DNA of 64,000 nt from Artocarpus heterophyllus (Eukaryota; Streptophyta; Magnoliopsida; Rosales; Moraceae). The position numbers and the translations under genes are program-made. Below are positions 49,759-62,824 of the stretch, one piece after another. Each line of letters starts with the position of its first letter. Position 1 is the first letter of the stretch. The DNA lies in assembly GCA_025403435.1 (NCBI GenBank), contig CM046340.1:9586420-9650419 (forward strand), given 5' to 3'. The notes beneath the pieces were generated by a model. The model was not told where the DNA came from. It was given only the letters and a program-made list of their open reading frames with translations, and searched no databases.

Positions 49759-50896
49759 TGTCACGCCCCGGAGTACGGGAGGTGACGTGGCGGAATATTT
49801 AGGTTAATTAAAAGAGAATTTAATTAAAAACCGAGAGTTTGAGAATCCAATTAAATAAGAATTAAGAAGAATTTCCACCACATTTTATAAAGAATTTAAA
49901 ATCATTAGACAAATAACAATAATTGAATAAAAACCGCGAATATGGGTTCCACAACCCACAACTTGTGCACACACATGGATCTGACAATATCACAAATACA
50001 ATTACAGTCCAAGTACAATTAAAGTTAAGCCTTACATGCCTTGTTTAATAATACAGAATATAAATAGATTCTCCTATTGCTCCTGAGTTCGGTCCGAAGA
50101 ATCTTCTCCAAACCTAAATGGGAAACCACCTAGAAGGGGGGGGGATTTAAAACAGATAAAACGTGAGCGAAAGGCTCAGTAGGACTAAGTTTTATAAAAT
50201 AATTTAATGCAAAGAAACATAGCATTATCAGGAGTTATGCAAGAAGAAACTTGAATAAATAAATAAATAAATTGAGTAGAACCATTCTGACACAGAACAG
50301 TCTACTCGTCAAATCAAAACACCAGTTTACATTTACCTAGGCAAACCATGATATCACCACCGTAGTGGCCCAGCTGGGTTTCGGGACCTGCCCCCAAGGT
50401 CGATCACGACCCGATCTCTGATATGGCATCATGCCCATGTGGTTATCATCATTATCATTCAAAACCCAATTACCGAGTATTGTCAATTACATTCATTATG
50501 AAATTCATTTCATGTCACGGTATATAAAAATATAACCGATAAAATCATTTTCAAACAACCGTTGAAAACATTTTGATAGAAATCATTTTCAAAGCCAAAT
50601 CATTTCAAAACCAGGCTACCAAAGAAATAGGATAGAAGTCCTACCTCAGTACTCGTGCCGGTACCCCACACCGTAATCCCGATCCGCTATACGTTAGCTC
50701 CACGGAACCACGAACGATCCTAGATACAAACTAAGTCAATCAATATCTAGTTCGAGACATTCTATGTTACCAAATCATTTCATGATGTCCTAGTGTGCCA
50801 TTTGTATCATTAAAATCATCCTATAAGGTTGGGATTTAAATCAGGGTTCAAAACAATGAAATCGGGTAAAAATCACAAAATTTTCCATGCCTCGGT

Positions 50897-51060
50897 CGGC
50901 CTGCCGGACGCCCTGCTTCGGCCTGCCGAACTGTACAGTTCGGCCTGCCGGAAGCAAAGTTCGGCCTGCCGAACATGTCCCCAGATTCGGCCTGCCGATC
51001 GGAAGAACACCGGCCTGCCGATCATCACTCCGGCCTGCCGAACATGAACTTCGGCCTGCC
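50897..51060. repeat. CGGCCTGCC repeat cluster, 8 copies, in the 3' LTR
   Basis: Copies start at 50897, 50919, 50941, 50962, 50988, 51011, 51031 and 51052, spaced 20-26 bases. Most extend to TTCGGCCTGCCGAAC or GATC. The GC-rich, CpG-rich block stands in AT-rich LTR DNA. Confidence 0.9.
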
Positions 51061-51630
51061 GAACTGGGAAGATCCAGAAATCCCAGCCACGGGTTTCTCG
51101 ATCCCCAAAATCCAAATCTTGTTTCTAACCTGTTTTTCTCAAATCCCAGGCATGAAAAACAACTATAATTGATAGAAAAACATTCTAGAACATGTTTGGG
51201 ATCATTTAAACAACATTTAAACTCAAAATCTTCAAAAATCCGAAAATGAGAAAAAGAGGAGAAAAATGAAAATCTTGAATCCAATCCGTTTTTCTTCAAT
51301 CTAGGTTTAGATTCTAGTTGTTCTAAGCTCATTTAACACAAATCCACGGTTTTCTAAGCTAAAACAAACTTAGATTTCAAAAACACACAAAATCGAAAAT
51401 TTTGTAAAAAGTTTAGAAATTTCGAATCTAACCTCGAATCGAAGCTTCAATCCGCGTTCTCGGTCGCCGAATCACGTCCCCGAGCTTCCTCCTTGCTGTT
51501 CCGAAGCTTGGATTCGAATGGAAATCAAAATTTTTTTTGAAGGAATTAGAGAGAGAGAGGGACTGCCGAGAGATATCAAGAGGAAGAGAGAGAGATTGGC
51601 GTGGAAGTGAGGAGAGAGAGGGAAGAAAGA

Positions 51631-51640
51631 GAAATAAATA
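51631..51640 (-). promoter_or_regulatory. Candidate LTR TATA box (3' LTR copy)
   Basis: Minus strand CTATTTATTT followed by a CT-rich leader. The same string is at 58536-58545 in the 5' LTR, where it would drive the element. The solo LTR keeps CTCTATTTATTT at the matching place. Confidence 0.4.
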
Positions 51641-51914
51641 GAGAAAATCGGTGGGCGGTTTTACTGTGCGAAAACCATGTGCCGCCCACGGTTTTACAAA
51701 ACGGAGTATTTTTAACATTTTACAAATTGTTGTGTTTTAAAACTCAAAACATCATTTTAAATCAACAAGGAATCTTTTGAACACATCAATTTAACAAAAC
51801 AACCAAAAACTAAAAATCCAACCAAATAATCTAATTAAAGTTAAAACTTTAATTATGGCACACTAATTCATCATTTACATTACATTAATATTAAATAAAT
51901 TTCGGGACGTTACA

Positions 51915-51927
51915 GCTCTCCACCCCT
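51915..51927 (-). other. Polypurine tract
   Basis: On the minus strand AGGGGTGGAGAGC directly abuts the 3' LTR start TGTAACG. This is the usual plus-strand priming site of LTR retrotransposons. Confidence 0.85.
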
Positions 51928-51962
51928 AAAAGAAATTTCGTCCTCGAAATTTACAACTCATC

Positions 51963-54900
51963 TCAAAAGCAAAACAAATGCGGATATAACTCCCGCATAC
52001 TCGACTCTAATTCCCAAGTGGCTTCATCAACACCGTGATGCTGCCACACGATCTTTACCAGCGGTACCTCACGACGACGCAAGCTAATCACTTTCCGGTC
52101 GATGATCTGAATCGGCACTTCTTCGTACGTCGTATCCTCCTGAACTTGCACATCGCGAAACGAAACTATCTTATCCTGCTCAGGTGGACACTTCCTAAGC
52201 ATAGACACATGAAACACATCGTGCACATGAGAAAGTTCGGGCGGAAGATCAAGCCGATAAGCAACCACACCAACACGCTGAGTGATCCCGAACGGCCCGA
52301 TATACCTCGGCGCGAGCTTCCCACTCACCCCGAACCGCGTAGTTCCCTTACGAGGTGACACCCTCAAGAGAACAAAATCTCCAACCGCGAATTCTAAAGG
52401 TCTACGTCTCCTATCCGCGTAGCTCTTCTGCCGACTCTGAGCTGCTCTCAACCGATCCCGAATCACCGCGACTTTCTCGTTGCTGTCACGAATCTCATCT
52501 GGCCCAAGAATAACTCTATCCTCCGGCTCGACCCAACACACAGGTGACCGACACGGTCGCCCATACAATGCCTCAAATGGTGCCATATCGATACTCGCCT
52601 GATAACTGTTGTTGTACGCGAACTCCGCCAAATGCAAATATTGCTTCCAATTCCCGCCGAAGTCCAACGCACAAGCACGCAACATATCCTCGAGAACCTG
52701 AATAACCCGCTCAGACTGCCCATCAGTCTGAGGATGAAACGCCGTACTAAAGTTCAAATCTGTACCCAAAGCCTCCTGAAAACTCCTCCAGTACTTAGCA
52801 TTAAACCTGGTGTCTCGATCAGAGGTGATGGACAAAGGAACTCCATGCAACCTCACAATGTTCTGCATATACAACTCCCCGAGAATCTTCCTAGAACACG
52901 TCGACCTAAACGGAATGAAATGCGCCGATTTCGTCAACCTGTCGACCACAACCCAAACTGCATCATGCCGCTGCTCCGTCCTCGGCAAACCTGTGAGAAA
53001 ATCCATCGTCACATGCTCCCATTTCCACCCTGGAATAGGAAGCGGCTGAAGCTGACCTGCAGGCTTCTGATGCTCAGCTTTCACCTGGAGACACGTCGAA
53101 CACTTGGCTACGTACTCGCGAACATCTTTCTTCATGCCTCTCCACCAATAGTGCCTCTTCAAATCACGATACATCTTGGTGCTCCCCGGATGAATAGCAA
53201 ACTGAGACCTATGAGCTTCATCTAGAACGGCTTTCGTCACCTCGGCGATAACTGGAACTGCAAGACGCTCCCGGAAGTACAACGATCCATCTGCATGCAC
53301 GCTCCATTCCTCGAACTGCTCCCCGTTCTGAATCCGCGACCAAATCCCCTGCAAATGTCGATCCTGCCACTGACCTTGCTTCACCATCCGAACAAGAGCT
53401 GGAGTCGCTTCCACATGATACAACAAAACTCGATCACCGTCGTCATGATACTGTAGCCGATACTCACTCACTGTCGCATCCCTGCTCCAGTCCTCAAAAA
53501 TCAAACAAGCGAGAATCCCTGAAGATTTTCTGCTAAGCGCGTCCGCTACCACATTAGCTTTCCCGGGATGATACTGCAACGCGAAATCATAATCCTCCAT
53601 GTACTCCACCCATCTGCGCTGCCTCAAGTTGAGATCCCTCTGAGTGAACAAATACCTCAAACTCTTGTGATCGGAGAAGACCTGAAACGATGCCCCATAC
53701 AAGTAACATCTCCAAATCTTCAGCGCGTAGATCACTGCCGCAAGCTCTAAATCGTGAGTAGGATAATTCCGCTCGTGAGGTCGTAGCTGTCTCGATCCGT
53801 ACGCAACCACACGTCCATGCTGCATCAACACGCATCCAAGTCCGCGCCCTGAAGCATCAGCATAAACCTCATACGGCTCGTCACTACTAGGAATAACTAA
53901 TACTGGAGCTGAAGTCAACCGGTTCTTCAATTCCTGAAAAGCAGACTCACAGTCTTCATCCCACTCAAACCTGACATTTTTCTTGGTCAACCTCGTCAAC
54001 GGAGCTGCAATCTTCGAAAAGTCCTTTACAAATTTCCTGTAATATCCAGCAAGACCTAAGAAGCTGCGAATCTCCGCTACATTCCTTGGTCGTTCCCACT
54101 CCAACATAGCTTCAATCTTGGACGGATCCACTGAAATACCATGCTCCGAAATGACATGACCCAGAAATTTGACCTCAGTTAACCAGAACTCACATTTTTC
54201 CCTCTTAGCATACAACTGGTGCTCCCGCAGAGTCTGAAGCACGATCCGAAGATGCTGCTCATGCTCCTCCCATGTCTTAGAATACACAAGAATATCATCG
54301 ATGAACACGATCACAAACTGATCCAGATACGGCCTAAATATCCTGTTCATCAAATCCATAAAAGCTGCTGGAGCATTCGTCAACCCGAAAGACATAACCA
54401 GAAACTCGAAGTGCCCATACCGAGTCCTAAAAGCTGTCTTGGGAATATCCTCTTCCTTGATTCTGAGCTGATGATAACCTGACCGCAAATCAATCTTCGA
54501 GAAGTATCGCGAACCTCCCAACTGATCAAATAGCTCATCAATCCTAGGCAAGGGATACTTGTTCTTCACCGTAACACGATTCAGCTGCCGATAATCCACA
54601 CATAACCTGAGAGTCTCATCGTGCTTCTTAGCGAACAAAACTGGTGCTCCCCACGGAGATGTGCTATTCCGAATATATCCTTTATCAGCAAGCTCCTGAA
54701 GTTGCCTCCTCAATTCCTTCATTTCTGCCGGCGCCATCCGATAAGGTGCCATAGAAATCGGTGATGTCCCTGGAAACAACTCGATACCAAACTCAATCTC
54801 CCGATGCGGTGGTAACCCTGATAACTCGTCGGGGAAAACATCCTCGAACTCACCAACCACCGGAATCGCTACACCACTACTCGAAACATAAGGCTCGCAA

Positions 54901-56555
54901 TCTAGATTGGCAAGAAAAGCAAAACAATCTAGATTCCTTCGCCCTCCTAGACATGACTTCATGAGACGCTCACTCATTAGCCAATCACCACCACCCTGGT
55001 AAGTGATTACCGTCCCCCTATCAGACACTAGGGTCACTTTTCTAAGTTGGCAGTCCACAACTGCACTATACCTGGACAACCAGTCCATCCCTAAAATCAC
55101 ATCATAGGAACTCATGGGGAGTATAATCAAATCACTTTTCAAAATCTCATCCCCAATCTTTATTTTACAAGATTTACACACACAATTTACACACACCCGC
55201 CCCAAGGGAGAAGTTATAACTAGGGGTTCCTTAAACTCTTCTACTTCTAATCCCAAGGCATGTACAAAGGAACTCGAAATGAGAGAATGAGAGGCACCGG
55301 TATCAAATAAAACGCGAGCTAGAGATCTAGAAACCAAAACCATACCATCGACAACCGCGTTACCAATCTGAGAATCTGACCCTCCAGATGCCATTGCATG
55401 AACCTGCACTGGCGCCTTCCCTTTTCCTCTACCGACATTGTTGGGTCCTGCATTACTCGGCCGATGCTGCTGAGATGGAGATGACTGCACACTACCTGTA
55501 CTCGGAGCTCTATATTGAGGAACACTGCGCTGAAAATACTGCGGCTGCTGTCCCCGTGCCGGATATGAGAATTGCTGAGGAGAAAACTGCGGATACTGCA
55601 ACTGCGGGTACTGCGGAGGCGGAGGTAGGGTCTGAGGCTGAGGCTGAGACTGACGACTGGCATCCTCCCCGGTCTGCGGTCCAAGACGAGCACTCCTGAT
55701 CGGGCAATTCCTCTTGATGTGTCCGGGCTGCTGACAGAAATGACAATGAAAGCTGTAGGGGTTGCTGCGCCCGCTGCCAGACGAACTGCTGCTGCCACTG
55801 GTCGCACCGCCTTGCTTGCCTTTCCCCGGAGCTGGACGACTACTGGTGCTCTTCCTGCCACTCCTCTGCGGTCCTCCTGAAGCCTTGGCTCGATCCTCAC
55901 AATACTGCACGTAATCATTCTCCACAGAGATCGCCGACGACACAAGCTCTCCGAAACTCCTAAGCCGTAGAGCAACCAACTGCCGCCGAATAGGAGCCTT
56001 GAGTCCTTCCTGGAACTTGATGCATTTCTCGCGCTCCGATGCCACAGCTGATGGAGCAAACCTAGCCAACTCGCTAAACTTCGCCTCATACTCCCGAACT
56101 GACATATCACCCTGCTGCAATCTATAAAACTCAGCTGCCTTCTGATCTCTATATCCCTGTGGAAAATACCGATCATAGAACAAATCCTCGAACTTGTCCC
56201 AACCGATATCGCCACCGCGCTCCAGACGCTTAGTTTGTTTCCACCAGGTGTTAGCGCCACCCTCGAGCTTATACGCCGCAAACTCCACACGATACTCCTC
56301 AGGCACACCAAGAGTATCAAGATGCTTCAAGATCGAATCCAACCAATACTCTGCTAACTGCGGATCCCCATTGCCATCAAAAGTCGGAATAGACGCCCGC
56401 CGAAATTCCTTAAAGAAGGCATGCCGACTACCAACACTGGAGTCTTCCGGTCTAGTCCTGGCTGCCATCTGCCGGAAAGCCGCAATCATAGACCTCATCA
56501 GGCCCTCATCATTTCCGAACTCGGCGTCAGCTGTCGAACGACGTCTAGGTGCCAT
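51963..56555 (-). CDS. Gag-pol polyprotein, Tekay/Del-type chromovirus
   Basis: Single uninterrupted frame of 1530 residues, starting at the ATG 56553-56555. Order: gag capsid-like region about 50-220; basic G/S-rich linker; CCHC zinc knuckle C271-C274-H279-C284; Q/P-rich stretch 300-370; aspartic protease with DTGA at 418-421 and ILGMDW near 487-492; reverse transcriptase about 600-790 with FIDD at 751-754; RNase H about 895-1010 (D900, E937, D962); integrase zinc finger H1115-H1122-C1152-C1155; integrase core D1185, D1246, E1282 with 35 residues between the last two; C-terminal chromo-like segment [18 protein letters not shown] about 1498-1515. Every catalytic motif looked for is present and no frameshift is seen. 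The protein is cleaved by its own protease in this family. A gag-pol fusion in one frame is normal for this lineage. Confidence 0.97.
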   Translation of the reverse strand: MAPRRRSTADAEFGNDEGLMRSMIAAFRQMAARTRPEDSSVGSRHAFFKEFRRASIPTFDGNGDPQLAEYWLDSILKHLDTLGVPEEYRVEFAAYKLEGGANTWWKQTKRLERGGDIGWDKFEDLFYDRYFPQGYRDQKAAEFYRLQQGDMSVREYEAKFSELARFAPSAVASEREKCIKFQEGLKAPIRRQLVALRLRSFGELVSSAISVENDYVQYCEDRAKASGGPQRSGRKSTSSRPAPGKGKQGGATSGSSSSSGSGRSNPYSFHCHFCQQPGHIKRNCPIRSARLGPQTGEDASRQSQPQPQTLPPPPQYPQLQYPQFSPQQFSYPARGQQPQYFQRSVPQYRAPSTGSVQSSPSQQHRPSNAGPNNVGRGKGKAPVQVHAMASGGSDSQIGNAVVDGMVLVSRSLARVLFDTGASHSLISSSFVHALGLEVEEFKEPLVITSPLGRVCVNCVCKSCKIKIGDEILKSDLIILPMSSYDVILGMDWLSRYSAVVDCQLRKVTLVSDRGTVITYQGGGDWLMSERLMKSCLGGRRNLDCFAFLANLDCEPYVSSSGVAIPVVGEFEDVFPDELSGLPPHREIEFGIELFPGTSPISMAPYRMAPAEMKELRRQLQELADKGYIRNSTSPWGAPVLFAKKHDETLRLCVDYRQLNRVTVKNKYPLPRIDELFDQLGGSRYFSKIDLRSGYHQLRIKEEDIPKTAFRTRYGHFEFLVMSFGLTNAPAAFMDLMNRIFRPYLDQFVIVFIDDILVYSKTWEEHEQHLRIVLQTLREHQLYAKREKCEFWLTEVKFLGHVISEHGISVDPSKIEAMLEWERPRNVAEIRSFLGLAGYYRKFVKDFSKIAAPLTRLTKKNVRFEWDEDCESAFQELKNRLTSAPVLVIPSSDEPYEVYADASGRGLGCVLMQHGRVVAYGSRQLRPHERNYPTHDLELAAVIYALKIWRCYLYGASFQVFSDHKSLRYLFTQRDLNLRQRRWVEYMEDYDFALQYHPGKANVVADALSRKSSGILACLIFEDWSRDATVSEYRLQYHDDGDRVLLYHVEATPALVRMVKQGQWQDRHLQGIWSRIQNGEQFEEWSVHADGSLYFRERLAVPVIAEVTKAVLDEAHRSQFAIHPGSTKMYRDLKRHYWWRGMKKDVREYVAKCSTCLQVKAEHQKPAGQLQPLPIPGWKWEHVTMDFLTGLPRTEQRHDAVWVVVDRLTKSAHFIPFRSTCSRKILGELYMQNIVRLHGVPLSITSDRDTRFNAKYWRSFQEALGTDLNFSTAFHPQTDGQSERVIQVLEDMLRACALDFGGNWKQYLHLAEFAYNNSYQASIDMAPFEALYGRPCRSPVCWVEPEDRVILGPDEIRDSNEKVAVIRDRLRAAQSRQKSYADRRRRPLEFAVGDFVLLRVSPRKGTTRFGVSGKLAPRYIGPFGITQRVGVVAYRLDLPPELSHVHDVFHVSMLRKCPPEQDKIVSFRDVQVQEDTTYEEVPIQIIDRKVISLRRREVPLVKIVWQHHGVDEATWELESSMRELYPHLFCF

Positions 56556-56645
56556 TCTCTCACTTCTGAAAACAAAATTTGGACTGTCAGAGGTATTTCA
56601 TTGTCAAACCTATGTGTGCACAATTCCCAAGGTTCATAACCTTGA
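56556..56645 (-). other. Element leader between primer-binding site and gag ATG
   Basis: About 90 bases on the minus strand with no other ATG-led frame of note. Confidence 0.6.
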
Positions 56646-56657
56646 GCTCTGATACCA
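56646..56657 (-). other. Primer-binding site for initiator tRNA-Met
   Basis: Minus strand TGGTATCAGAGC, the standard plant binding site for the 3' end of initiator tRNA-Met. It begins three bases after the 5' LTR end. Confidence 0.93.
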
Positions 56658-56660
56658 TTC

Positions 56661-58818
56661 TGTCACGCCCCGGAGTACGGGAGGTGACGTGGCGGAATAT
56701 TTAGGTTAATTAAAAGAGAATTTAATTAAAAACCGAGAGTTTGAGAATCCAATTAAATAAGAATTAAGAAGAATTTCCACCACTTTTTATCAAGAATTTA
56801 AAATCATTAGACAAATAACAATGATTGAATAAAAACCGCGAATATGGGTTCCACAACCCACAACTTGTGCACACACATGGATCTGACAATATCACAAATA
56901 CAATTACAGTCCAAGTACAATTAAAGTTAAGCCTTACATGCCTTGTTTAATAATACAGAATATAAATAGATTCTCCTATTGCTCCTGAGTTCGGTCCGAA
57001 GAATCTTCTCCAAACCTAAATGGGAAACCACCTAGAAGGGGGGGGGGGGATTTAAAACAGATAAAACGTGAGCGAAAGGCTCAGTAGGACTAAGTTTTAT
57101 AAAATAATTTAATGCAAAGAAACATAGCATTATCAGGAGTTATGCAAGAAGAAACTTGAATAAATAAATAAATAAATTGAGTAGAACCATTCTGACACAG
57201 AACAGTCTACTCGTCAAATCAAAACACCAGTTTACATTTACCTAGGCAAACCATGATATCACCACCGTAGTGGCCCAGCTGGGTTTCGGGACCTGCCCCC
57301 AAGGTCGATCACGACCCGATCTCTGATATGGCATCATGCCCATGTGGTTATCATCATTATCATTCAAAACCCAATTACTGAGTATTGTCAATTACATTCA
57401 TTATGAAATTCATTTCATGTCACGGTATATAAAAATATAACCGATAAAATCATTTTCAAACAACCGTTGAAAACATTTTGATAGAAATCATTTTCAAAGC
57501 CAAATCATTTCAAAACCAGGCTACCAAAGAAATAGGATAGAAGTCCTACCTCAGTACTCGTGCCGGTACCCCACACCGTAATCCTGATCCGCTATACGTT
57601 AGCTCCACGGAACCACGAACGATCCTAGATACAAACTAAGTCAATCAATATCTAGTTCGAGACATTCTATGTTACCAAATCATTTCATGATGTCCTAGTG
57701 TGCCATTTGTATCATTAAAATCATCCTATAAGGTTGGGATTTAAATCAGGGTTCAAAACAATGAAATCGGGTAAAAATCACAAAATTTTCCATGCCTCGG
57801 TCGGCCTGCCGGACGCCCTACTTCGGCCTGCCGAACTGTACAGTTCGGCCTGCCGGAAGCAAAGTTCGGCCTGCCGAACATGTCCCCAGATTCGGCCTGC
57901 CGATCGGAAGAACACCGGCCTGCCGATCATCACTCCGGCCTGCCGAACATGAACTTCGGCCTGCCGAACTGGGAAGATCCAGAAATCCCAGCCACGGGTT
58001 TCTCGATCCCCAAAATCCAAATCTTGTTTCTAACCTGTTTTTCTCAAATCCCAGGCATGAAAAACAACTATAATTGATAGAAAAACATTCTAGAACATGT
58101 TTGGGATCATTTAAACAACATTTAAACTCAAAATCTTCAAAAATCCGAAAATGAGAAAAAGAGGAGAAAAATGAAAATCTTGAATCCAATCCGTTTTTCT
58201 TCAATCTAGGTTTAGATTCTAGTTGTTCTAAGCTCATTTAACACAAATCCACGGTTTTCTAAGCTAAAACAAACTTAGATTTCAAAAACACACAAAATCG
58301 AAAATTTTGTAAAAAGTTTAGAAATTTCGAATCTAACCTCGAATCGAAGCTTCAATCCGCGTTCTCGGTCGCCGAATCACGTCCCGAGCTTCCTCCTTGC
58401 TGTTCCGAAGCTTGGATTCGAATGGAAATCAAAATTTTTTTTGAAGGATTTAGAGAGAGAGAGGGACTGCCGAGAGATATCAAGAGGAAGAGAGAGAGAT
58501 TGGCGTGGAAGTGAGGAGAGAGAGGGAAGAAAGAGAAATAAATAGAGAAAATCGGTGGACGGTTTTACTGTGCGAAAACCATGTGCCGCCCACGGTTTTG
58601 TAAAACAGAGTATTTTTAACATTTTACAAATTGTTGTGTTTTAAAACTCAAAACATCATTTTAAATCAACAAGGAATCTTTTGAACACATCAATTTAACA
58701 AAATAACCAAAAACTAAAAATCCAACCAAATAATCTAATTAAAGTTAAAACTTTAATTATGGCACACTAATTCATCATTTACATTACATTAATATTAAAT
58801 AAATTTCGGGACGTTACA
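56661..58818 (-). repeat. 5' LTR of the intact element (2158 bp)
   Basis: Aligns along its whole length with 49759-51914. Differences seen include a longer G run near 57040 (12 against 9), a lost C near 58384, and about 12 base changes, for instance near 56790, 57378, 57585, 57829, 58449, 58558, 58599 and 58704. The GGCCTGCC cluster is at 57802-57965. Confidence 0.95.
57802..57965. repeat. CGGCCTGCC repeat cluster, 8 copies, in the 5' LTR
   Basis: Same eight copies and spacing as in the 3' LTR. One change near 57829 (G to A) closes the open frame that crosses the cluster on the minus strand. Confidence 0.9.
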
Positions 58819-58823
58819 AAACT
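58819..58823. repeat. Retrotransposon target-site duplication, right
   Basis: AAACT, as at 49754-49758. The empty site would read ...AACAAACTTGTCCTTAG... Confidence 0.95.
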
Positions 58824-61800
58824 TGTCCTTAGAAAGTCTTTCTTCTTGCTCTTTGGGCGCAAAATAAAAGAGCAAAATAGTCTTTTTAGTATCTAATTTG
58901 AGTTTGAATTTGCAAAAAAGATGTCCTTGAAATCAAACGTTAAGAGAAATTTTATTCATACCCTCCAATTATTCCTAAAGGCGTCCTCAAAATAGAAATA
59001 TTAAGTTTAAACTCTAAAATGAATTACTTTTAATGTTAGAATCTATTATATTTTTCAAATATCCACATGGTACATCTCGAATTGCTTTACGGAAAAAAAA
59101 AAAAAAAAACAAAAACAACGAACCTGCCAGAAAAAGTAGTCAAGGCTGAAAGAGAAATATATTATTTAAAAAAAAAATCCATTGAAATAGCATATGCAAG
59201 AAACAAAGACGACTACTGAGAAAGACTTCCGAAATTCCAGACACAAGGAGATTAATACTTTGAGAACATGATGTCGTGAACTGAGAGAGTTTGTTGAATA
59301 TTTGTTATGTGTTCTTTTTTTTTTTTTTTTTGGTTGAATGAAGAGCTTCTCTATTTCTTGAGCTAGCTACTAAGTTAATGGGATAGGTTCTATTTTCGAT
59401 TGGTAAGTTATTGATGGTGTATTGTGAGAGTATTGAAGGAATACATTAGGCTTTAACATTAGAAACAGATTAATTTAAATTTTAAAACACTACTTTTATT
59501 TTTTTTTGGGTGCCTTTAGAAATATTGGGGTATGAATATAATTTTTCGAGCATTAATTCTAGGTATAGTGTAATTTTCAAAAATAGAAAGTCATTTTTCA
59601 TAACAATGTTAAAATATAAGAATTAATGATTTTGTGGTTATCCCTTTGCCGCGCAAAAATTTGGTAGATGTTTTTCTAGTCTCACTTTAAGTTCTGTTCT
59701 ATGAACTAGTTTTTCAGTTTTACGTTATTCTCATGATTAATAAATAAAGTTTGCGTTGAAATTTTTCAAAATTTTGAGGAACTTAATTTTAATGATCAAA
59801 TAAACTCTCGTTACATGCCTTGTATTCAATATTGAAGATCTAAAGCTATATCCTTACCCTATAGAAAAATTAAAAACAATATAAAAAATGGACAATACAA
59901 ACCTTAATTTTTTTTCTTGGGTCCCCTTATAATCAGTATCTGAAATATATTGTCGAGATTACATAAATATGGATATATACACACACATACATATTTTGCA
60001 TATGTGGTTGGCTTTTATATATAATATTTAGTGGCAGTTGATCTATACTTTTGCTATTGGTTTTATTTATTGACATGCTGTTATTTTAAATACAAATGTC
60101 TTTAATTTTTTTATAAGAAATTGCACCAAATAATACAATTCAATTCTTAAGTAAGCAAATAACATACCTTTAAAAATATTTAAGTATACAATATTTTTAA
60201 AATCACTTGCTCTTTTTAAGCACTTGAATTTCTAATTCTACCTCATATTTTTTCTTCTTCTCTTTCTTTTCATTTTTGTCTTTTGATATATGTCTGCTAG
60301 TTCGTGTTTCTCTTACGTCATTTTATACAAAAATAAATTTTATTTTAATCTAAGTGGGCTATTTACTAAATAATATTACATTTTGATCTAATTATTTTTA
60401 TTCCCAAAAATAATGACCTAATTCCCTCCTTCTCACTTAATTTATTCCCCTTGATTACATGAACATTAACATTCAAAAAAAATGAAAACATAAATATTTT
60501 CAATATATATCCTATCGTCAAAAGTTTACTCTGATCATAAGCAAAATCCTATAAAAAGCTTCATTTAAAATTCCATGGAAAAAGCGAGAGATCATGATCA
60601 TGATTTATTTGTAATTGGCAGAATACACGGCCGTGATAATTGAGATCATCAATATATTCTAGAAAATTTCGGAAAGTTGAAGGAAAAGGTCAGGCTTTGT
60701 GGCACATAAGCTTATCTTTGTCATACATTTGATGGTTAATTAGTTTTCTTAATGGTGTTTGGCTTTTACAATAAATATAATCACTAATGCCCAATTCCTT
60801 CTTTTAAAGCTTCCAAACCAAAGATTCTAACCTAATTTTTTTATTACATAAACAACGCGTAAAATCTTTCTTTCAAGTGTGATATATATATTGTTGCAAA
60901 TTCATCGGCGCTGTTGGGTATGATGTGGCATAATGATCTTAAGTCATCAAACAACTAAAAAAAAACTCTAAAGAGTTGGAAAGTGACAACATCTCATGCA
61001 CTTATACATGGATACTTTGTGCATAAAATATATTTGTATATTAAATTTAAATCCCTTTGGATAATAGCAAAAGATTTGCATTTCAACTAGAAATCGAATA
61101 AAACTAGGTGAACACAGACCCTTTTTTTTTTTTTTTTTTTTGAGGCGTACTAGGCACGAACCGAATTTGCGATATATATTGATGAAAAAGCGAAATCAAG
61201 TTGCTTACTTCATCACTATCCCATCTTAAAACTTCATTTTGGCACACATAGAGAAAGAGAAAGAGAGAGAGAGAGAGAGAATACTCCTCACATGAACTTT
61301 TTTTTTACGTATATTTCTTTTTTGTTGGAGGGCTTCTGTGAGGATTGGAATCACGGACCTTATAATGATTAAAATAGTGGATCTTTCCCACTCGTTAATA
61401 AATTACTCAACCTTTCTTGGTTGAGGAGATTAACACTAAGAATTTTGTTTATTAGTTAACAAGAAAAAGGTGAAAAGTGAAATGCACCTTGTAAATATGC
61501 TTTTTTTGGAATATCTAGAAAGCAAACTTACAAATATATAACATGTGTTAAAGGAGGGAAAATTAAAAACAATGAAAAAAAAAGTGTAAATTATCTCTAC
61601 AAGTGAAAAGGACAGGTCAGGCAAGGTTAAGGCTGCCCAAGAGATAAGACACAAAATGCAAGGACCATTGAGAGAGTAGTACTTGCTAAAAGATGATGAT
61701 TAAAGAGAGGAAAATGAGTAGAAGTGCACCAAACAGGAATATAAATATAGCCTTTTTATATTATCCCACAAAGTGCTTTAACCCTGTAGTAGTACTATAA

Positions 61801-62824
61801 TAGGCTCTTTATATGCCTTTTTCAGATTAGGAGTATGAAGGAAGAGACTTAGACCATAAGCAGATGCCTTGGTGGGATCAAAATAAGTGATTCCAAGAAG
61901 ATAACATAGTTAATAATAAATAAATATAAAATATTTTTTTATTAATTTAATTTAAGATATCAGCTAAAAGGGTGCTGGCCATCTACAAAAAAAGTTTTTA
62001 AATATCTGTGATGACGGGTTTTTATTGTTGTTTTAAAACTTTTGGTCTAACATTTATAATGCACTTCTGGATTTGATAGAATCATGACGTATATAGATCC
62101 CCATGAGAAGCAGGATGACCTAATAAGGGGATTAGCAAACACACAAAAATCCAAAACAAACATGCTTCACATTCTGCACAATGGAATATAGGATGTGATC
62201 ATTAATTGATATACATATGGAGGTAGAGTTTACAACCACAAAAAATATGGTCTAATTTGGGTTTTTTTTTTTTTCCTCTTTTGCACTAATGCAATTATAG
62301 TGAAAAACTAGCTGGCATTAAGGAGATGCAATAATTTTGAGAATGAAAACAATTATCCTAGAATACTACTAGACTTTTTTTTTTTTTGGAATTTTGAGAT
62401 CAAGGAATTTGAAATTTAGACTTCACTTATTAGACAATGTGGAATTTTGAAAAGTAAATAGATGAAGAGAAGGGAGAACTAGGAGAAGAAAATTTTATTA
62501 CATCCCAATTATGTAGCCATTGATTAAAATATAACGGTTTCAAAATGATCATTAGCAGTGGGTAATTGTTTCTTTTCACAACGTACTATAAAAGACGTAA
62601 CATTTACAATTTTATTATATCTCTTTGATATTAAAAAAAAATTTAGATTCTTTTATTTAATTAACACGTTGAAACATAAATTTATGATGTGGAATCTCAA
62701 CATTCTTTACTAAAATAATTTATATATGTTTAAGACATTGAGATGAATCTCCGTGTTCAACCAATAATTTCATATCTTCTTTTAGTCTTTAGCTGCTTAA
62801 TCAATAGGATGTTTCAAAAAATGG
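58824..62824. other. AT-rich spacer, no gene seen
   Basis: Homopolymer runs near 59092-59110, 59316-59331 and 61122-61141, and a (GA)n run at about 61262-61281. About 61330-61435 has a tRNA-like string on the minus strand but no proven SINE. No coding frame is recognised. Confidence 0.45.

Larger units (their letters stand above)
49759..51914 (-). repeat. 3' LTR of the intact element (2156 bp)
   Basis: On the plus strand it runs from TGTCACGCCCCGGAGTACGG to TTTCGGGACGTTACA. On the element's strand, CTATTTATTT (about 51631-51640 reversed) is a likely TATA box, followed by a CT-rich leader (CTCTCTCTC) as in host genes. It contains the GGCCTGCC repeat cluster at 50897-51060. An open frame at 50841-51332 minus (163 codons) crosses this cluster and is probably not translated: the other LTR carries a stop in it. 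Confidence 0.95.
49759..58818 (-). mobile_element. Complete Ty3/gypsy chromovirus, Tekay/Del type (9060 bp)
   Basis: Full-length element on the minus strand: LTR (56661-58818), primer-binding site, one gag-pol frame (51963-56555), polypurine tract, LTR (49759-51914), all between AAACT duplications. The LTRs show about 12 substitutions and two small indels by eye, roughly 0.6 percent, so insertion was recent. The chromo-like C-terminus and integrase place it in the Tekay (Del) chromovirus lineage. All parts needed for autonomous movement appear present; whether it is expressed cannot be told from sequence. Confidence 0.97.

Noticed and set aside
50841..51332. 163-codon open frame in the 3' LTR on the element's strand
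   Set aside because: It arises from the stop-free GGCCTGCC cluster. The same frame is closed in the 5' LTR by one base change, and no protein family fits.
55319..56320. 333-codon frame overlapping gag-pol in another frame
   Set aside because: It is a shadow of the GC-rich gag-pol coding sequence and has no domain.
61330..61435. tRNA-like string on the minus strand as a second SINE
   Set aside because: It has a B-box-like GATTCCAATCC but no clear A box spacing, tail or target duplication.
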